NCBI RefSeq assembly: GCF_003597395.2
Contig: NC_133782.1
Coordinates: forward strand, 4,708,513 to 4,772,512
DNA from: Chelonoidis abingdonii
Taxonomy: Eukaryota; Chordata; Testudines; Testudinidae
Reading direction: 5' to 3'
DNA length: 64,000 nucleotides
Position 1 is the first letter of the stretch. Every line of letters starts with the position of its first letter. A program made the position numbers and the translations under genes. Positions 59,358 to 64,000 of the stretch are shown piece by piece. Below the pieces are notes generated by a model. The model ran no database searches, was not told the origin of the DNA, and was given only the letters and a program-made list of their open reading frames with translations.

Positions 59358-60061
59358 TAGGGCTCTACTAAGTTCATGGTCTATTTTGTTCAATTTCATG
59401 GTCATAGGATTTTAAAAATCATTACATTTCATGATTTCAGCTATTTCAATCTGAAATTTCAGTGTTGTAATTGTAGGGCCCTCACCCAAAAAGGAGTTGT
59501 GGGGCCTAGGGGGGGTTATTGTAGGGGGGTAGCGGTACTGCTACTCTTACTTCTGCGCTGCTGTTGGCAGTGGCACTGCTGGAGAGCGGCGGCGGCTGGC
59601 CGGGATCCCAGCTCCGAAGGCAGAGCCGCCGTCAGCAGCAGCGCAGAAGCGAGGTTGGCCTGGTATGGTATTGCCACCCTTATCTCTGCGCTGCTGCCTG
59701 AGGAGCTGGGCCCTCAGTTATCAGCTCTCCAGCCGCCCAGCTCTGGAGACAGGAGTAAGGGTGCATTGCTGCTGACAGGGCGCTGCCTTCAGAGCTCGGT
59801 GCCTGCCCAACAGCCGCTGCTGTCCAGCCGCTCAGCTCTGAAGGCAACAAAGAAGTAAGGGTGGCAATACTGTGACCCCCCTAATATAACCTTGGGACCT
59901 CCCTGCAACTCCCATTTGGGTCAGGACCCCCAGTTTGAGAAACACTGGTCTCCCCTTTGAAATCTGGGTAAAAACACACAAAAGACCAGATTTCACAGGG
60001 GAAGAGTAGATTTCACAGTCCCTGAGGCATTTTTCATGACCGTGAATTTGGTAGGGCCCTA
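59358..60061. mobile_element. hAT-type DNA transposon relic, about 0.7 kb
   Basis: The left end TAGGGCTCTACTAAGTTCATGGTC and, reversed, right end TAGGGCCCTACCAAATTCACGGTC form inverted repeats; the flanking 8-mers CTCATAAT / CCCATAAT differ at one base. The GC-rich interior contains repeated GCGCTGCTG and CAGCTCTGGAG stretches. No transposase is recognised. Confidence 0.85.
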
Positions 60062-61665
60062 CCCATAATGCATTGAGACTGGCTTGGAACCGGCCATCAA
60101 GAACGCAATAAAACACACATGCCAGCATGGTGAATAGTCCCTTAAAAGGCACCAAACCAATCTTTGATTTGTTAATCTTTCGTTCTCCTTTTGGTCAAGG
60201 CCACATTAGGTGGGCTTCTGCCATTTTCAGGTGGAAAGTGCAAAGGGGAGTCCCACCTAATGAATCCCACTCACGAGTCTCCTAGTGGATTCCCTTCTTG
60301 TCTCCATCCCAAGGAAAGAGCTGAATTAACATCTGTGCAGAGCATATAACTGCATGCGAATAATAATAACCTAATAATTAGACCAAGGGGCGATAAGTGA
60401 AGGACCAGTCCACCTTCTTGCTATAAAATGAGGTATATCTGGGGCAGCTTACTTCCCAGCCAAGCAGCCGGATGTGAAGAGAGGCATTAGGCTGCCTCAG
60501 TCAGGGAAGCTGGGAAAGCTGTTACTGACAGTTAGTTTCATGTACCCGGTGGGACCATGGATCATCTTGAGCACGTTCAGAGACTCCTCCTCAGGACAAG
60601 GCAGCAAACTGAGTGCAGATGCCTTTTTAAACGCTCCTCGGAAATGTCCCACATGTTCCTCCGCTGCTGGCTAGGCCTACCACGCGCACACGTCCTGAGA
60701 AATACGCACCCACGTGGGCAGCACAGAGCAGGAGCCTGGACGTCTAAGGGAAACAGAAAGTACCCAGCCCCCTGGAATGTGCTCTCCTTCCTTGTCATTG
60801 CCTTATGAACATGATGTAGTGGAGCCCTTGCTCAGGTGCCATGAAGTTTGCTCTCAGCATTTTCTATGTATGAGCTATGAGTGTAAGGTAGCCCAACCAC
60901 CTAGACCAGCATTAGTAGGCTCGGATAGCAGCCAACCACAGGTTTGACTGAGGTACCTACCTCTTAAATAGTAACTGTGATGGACTTTTTATTATAGTAT
61001 TTTCAGACCATGCTGGGACAAGGGAAAGGGGGCAAGAAATTAACTTGGAAATCCCCCCAGCAAATTTAGAACAGCTGTTGGGAAGCTGTCTGCAGGCAGA
61101 GAATTGTAACCATGTGCAATAGCCTTCCGGGAGGGGTAGCAGGAGCCAGAGGGAAGGAAACCTCGGAGGTCCTGTGTGGAGCAATTAGGTGGTGCCTGCG
61201 GAGCGCTAGAGGTCTGAAAGGGGGAACGAGCCACGAGGAACTGCTTAGCTTCCCCCTCTCCTGGGATTTGTAAAAAAGATTATTGGCATATAATCTACGC
61301 ACATAAAAACAGAGCCACACAGCATGGGGGATTTCACCAAGGCAAATCGCCCTGCACAGCCTGGGGGAGGAGAAGGCACTTTTGCCGCTTCATTGTTAGA
61401 GATCAGCTGTGAGCGCTGCAGCCCTGATTTTGATCTATTGCATGAGTGGAAGTTTGAGGTGATGCCACTGAAATCAACGGCTACTCTGGATTGACACCAG
61501 TGTGATTAAGATCAGAGTTTGGTCTCTTCTAATGATTTGTTATTAGAGTGCCTAAGAGTACAAATACAGAAGAAGAAAAAAAAGTCAGTCACTCTTACTC
61601 TAGTTTTACGCCTGATTCATTTTTGCATAAAACTGGAGTGGGGAAATCAGGCCCATAACATAGAG

Positions 61666-61976
61666 CAGGGGTCGGCGACCTTTCAGAAGTGCTGTGCCGA
61701 GTCTTCATTTATTCATGCTAATGTGAGGTTTCACGTTCCAGTCATACATTTTAACATTTTTAGAAGGTCTCTTTCTAGAAGTCTGTAATATCTAACTAAA
61801 CTATTGTTGTATGTAAAGTAAATAAGGTTTTTTAAATGTTTAAGAAACTTCATTTAAAATTAAATTAAAATGCAGAGCCCCCGGGACCGGTGGCTAGGAC
61901 CCGGGCAGTGTGAGTGCCACTGCAAATCAGTTCGTGTGCTGCCCTGGGCACACATGCCATAGGTTGCCTACCCCTG
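61666..61976 (-). mobile_element. hAT-type MITE, family A copy 3 with perfect 8-bp duplication
   Basis: It is reversed relative to the other two copies. It starts CAGGGGTCGGCGACCTTTC, ends GGTTGCCTACCCCTG, and is flanked by a perfect ACATAGAG on both sides. This supports hAT-type transposition and fixes the family boundaries. Located in the 5' flank of the gene. Confidence 0.92.
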
Positions 61977-63879
61977 ACATAGAGGGTCTGATTCTCCAGT
62001 GCTTTGCACCTTGTGTCCCCATTTACACTGCATGCAAATTGGGTGTGAAACAGCCAATGTAGAATGGTGGCAATTTGCCCCCATTTTGGGGGGGCGGAAG
62101 GAAATGACTACAGAAGGTGCAAGTCAGTGGAGGATGAAGCAATCAAAGGATGTAAATGAAATTGATTTGCAGACTCAGCGATGAGGAAATCAATTACGTG
62201 GCCAGGATCAGATAAATATTTGCAGAGACCATCTTACCATGCTCTGTGCTTAAGCCTTTTCATTTTTACACATCCTCTTCCATCCTAAAATACATCTGTG
62301 GTTCCTTCCCTTCCTCCTGCAGTGGCTTTCCTGCATTTCCAGCCGGGACAGAGAAGTGATGCTGATGATCTTGAAGGGGGAAAACCAAGGGCATTAGTCA
62401 GAGTGGAGCAAAACAAACAGCCACTATCATCTCAAGAGGCAAAGGCAAATGAAAGTGATATTAAAGATAGCCTTTGCTGGCAGCTAGTAACCCTGCTGTT
62501 CCACAGGCATTCGGCTCATAATTTATTAACTGTTGGCAAGGGAGGATGTTGCTGAGAGCTAAAACGATGTGACCTGAAACGGCATCATATGGGACAAATG
62601 CCTCTTCGCACCCATGTCTCTGAATGCTTTTCTCACTCCTGGCTTGTCCCAGTGGAGGGATCTCCATGGCTCGGAAGGACAGTGCCCTACAAACTCAGTC
62701 TTGCAAAGTATTGAGCACTCAGTGGGTGTGGAGGGTGCTCATTACCCCCATAAAATGCTCAGCACCTGCCTGGTTCAAGTCCTACCCTTCTGCCAGTGCT
62801 GGAGACGAGTTGAGATTCCTTTCTAGCCCTCAAGGGTCAAGAAATTTGGTGATCTCAGACCAGCCCTTTCTGCTTTGCATCACAAAATCACCTGCAAGAT
62901 ATGGCACGGTGCAGCCTGCCATGGCGTTGACCACAAACTGTCCCCACCTGGTGGCCTGTGCAGGATGGCTCCAGGGGTCTCAGACACCACTGCCATTGGC
63001 GCACATTTGCTGCCTTGTTGGTAATCTCAGAGAGGCCAAAGACTGAATGGAGCACTGAGACTGAACTCCTCTCTCCAAGCTGGGTTGGGAGTGAGACACA
63101 CTAGCAGGGCAGTCTTTGGACGCTTGCCCCGTTACTGCCCGCCTATTGTCTGGATACAAAGAGGACTCCGGTCTCCAGGGCTGTCAAGCTGGCATCTTTG
63201 GCCAGCAGTCAATTCAAGCTATTTATAAACATATGGGCCAAATCCTCAACCAATTTCTAGCAGTGTCTGAAAAAAACCACAGAACACGAAGTGCACCACT
63301 AGAGGGCTCACAAACCATTGAATCTCTGTTTTTGTAGCTCCAGTGAGTCAATGCTGATTTACACCAGCTGAGGATCTGGCCCTATTTTATTTCTTTTGTA
63401 AAGAGCAATTGATTTTGCTTGTTTAGGTAACAAATAACTTCGGAGTTCAGCCTCTAGCTCCTGAGCTGGTGTAGCTGTGTTGACTTCAATGGTGCAGAAC
63501 GGTTTGCAGCAGGTCAGGGGCTGGACAAAGGGTCAGAAACTCTGAAAGCAGCATCCATAAGTGCCTGTGTCTGCCCAAGCAAACTGGAGAACTGCACATG
63601 CCAACAGGGAAGTAGCTGAGTTTGCAAAAAGCCAGAAGCACCCAATTTGCATGCCCAGTTTTCGATTGGCATCACCAATGTGGTGGTTTTGCACAGGTGT
63701 GCTGAATTACTGCTGGAGCTTTTGGAAAATGTGTCCCGAACTCTGTGCTGGCGCTTTATGCATCTTGAAAATAATTTATATTTTTATTTTTTCATAGCAA
63801 AAAATATTTACTATTACGTAAACTCAAAGTGCATACAACAAAACAAGCCCAATAGCAGATTGTAGACAATACATTGGGG

Positions 63880-64000
63880 TGAGCACCCTTCAGATGTTTT
63901 AATCTGGCCCTCGAGCTCCCACTGGGGAGCAGGATCTGGGGCTTACCCCACTCCTGTGCTCCAGACGGGAAGCGGGGTCAGGGGTTGGCAAGTCTGGGAG
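63880..64000. repeat. GC-rich transposon fragment at the right edge
   Basis: AGATGTTTTAATCTGGCCCTCGAGCTCCC and GGGGAGCAGGATCTGGGGC resemble the interior of the same GC-rich hAT-like family as the left-edge fragment. Truncated by the window. Confidence 0.45.

Larger units (their letters stand above)
56901..64000. other. 5' flank of ZNF512B, no gene recognised
   Basis: It holds family C and D repeats (57030, 57222), MIR pieces (58110, 58530), a hAT relic (59358), a family A MITE (61666) and an edge transposon fragment. No exon with splice support or protein resemblance was found on either strand. Confidence 0.75.

Overview
The window is vertebrate genomic DNA, most likely from a cryptodiran turtle. 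It has long introns, CR1 LINE 3' ends, MIR/CORE-SINE relics and tRNA-headed SINEs with a CR1-like tail, an arrangement known from the turtle Cry/tortoise pol III SINEs. Many short inverted-repeat transposons carry recognisable target-site duplications. There is no bacterial gene organisation.

One protein-coding gene fills most of the window on the minus strand: ZNF512B. I reconstructed 15 consecutive coding exons (exons 2-16) from 45120 down to 423. All have AG/GT splice sites and the phases agree throughout, giving 1911 nt and 637 codons from the start codon. The last exon(s) lie beyond the left edge. The predicted nuclear protein has eight zinc fingers that strictly alternate C2HC and C2H2, forming four two-finger modules. 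It also carries an RRKQxxP-type NuRD/RBBP4-binding motif encoded at a 72-nt exon, and a conserved [15 protein letters not shown] block. The long SKPV-type repeat region that I remember from mammalian ZNF512B is absent.

The 5' end lies in a GC- and CpG-rich island at about 55.7-56.9 kb. Two good minus-strand splice donors there are candidates for a non-coding exon 1, followed by an intron of about 11 kb.

The introns and the 5' flank (57-64 kb) hold mostly transposon relics. These are an internally deleted Ty3/Gypsy-type LTR element (23033-25663), a decayed LINE with reverse transcriptase motifs (about 4.1-5.0 kb), a 1.95-kb PIF/Harbinger-like element (14018-15968), several hAT-type MITEs with 8-bp duplications, a nearly palindromic MITE (2587-2895), TA-flanked and TWA-flanked MITEs, nested CR1 pieces, two tRNA-derived SINEs and several MIR copies. 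No other protein-coding gene, RNA gene or CRISPR array could be supported.
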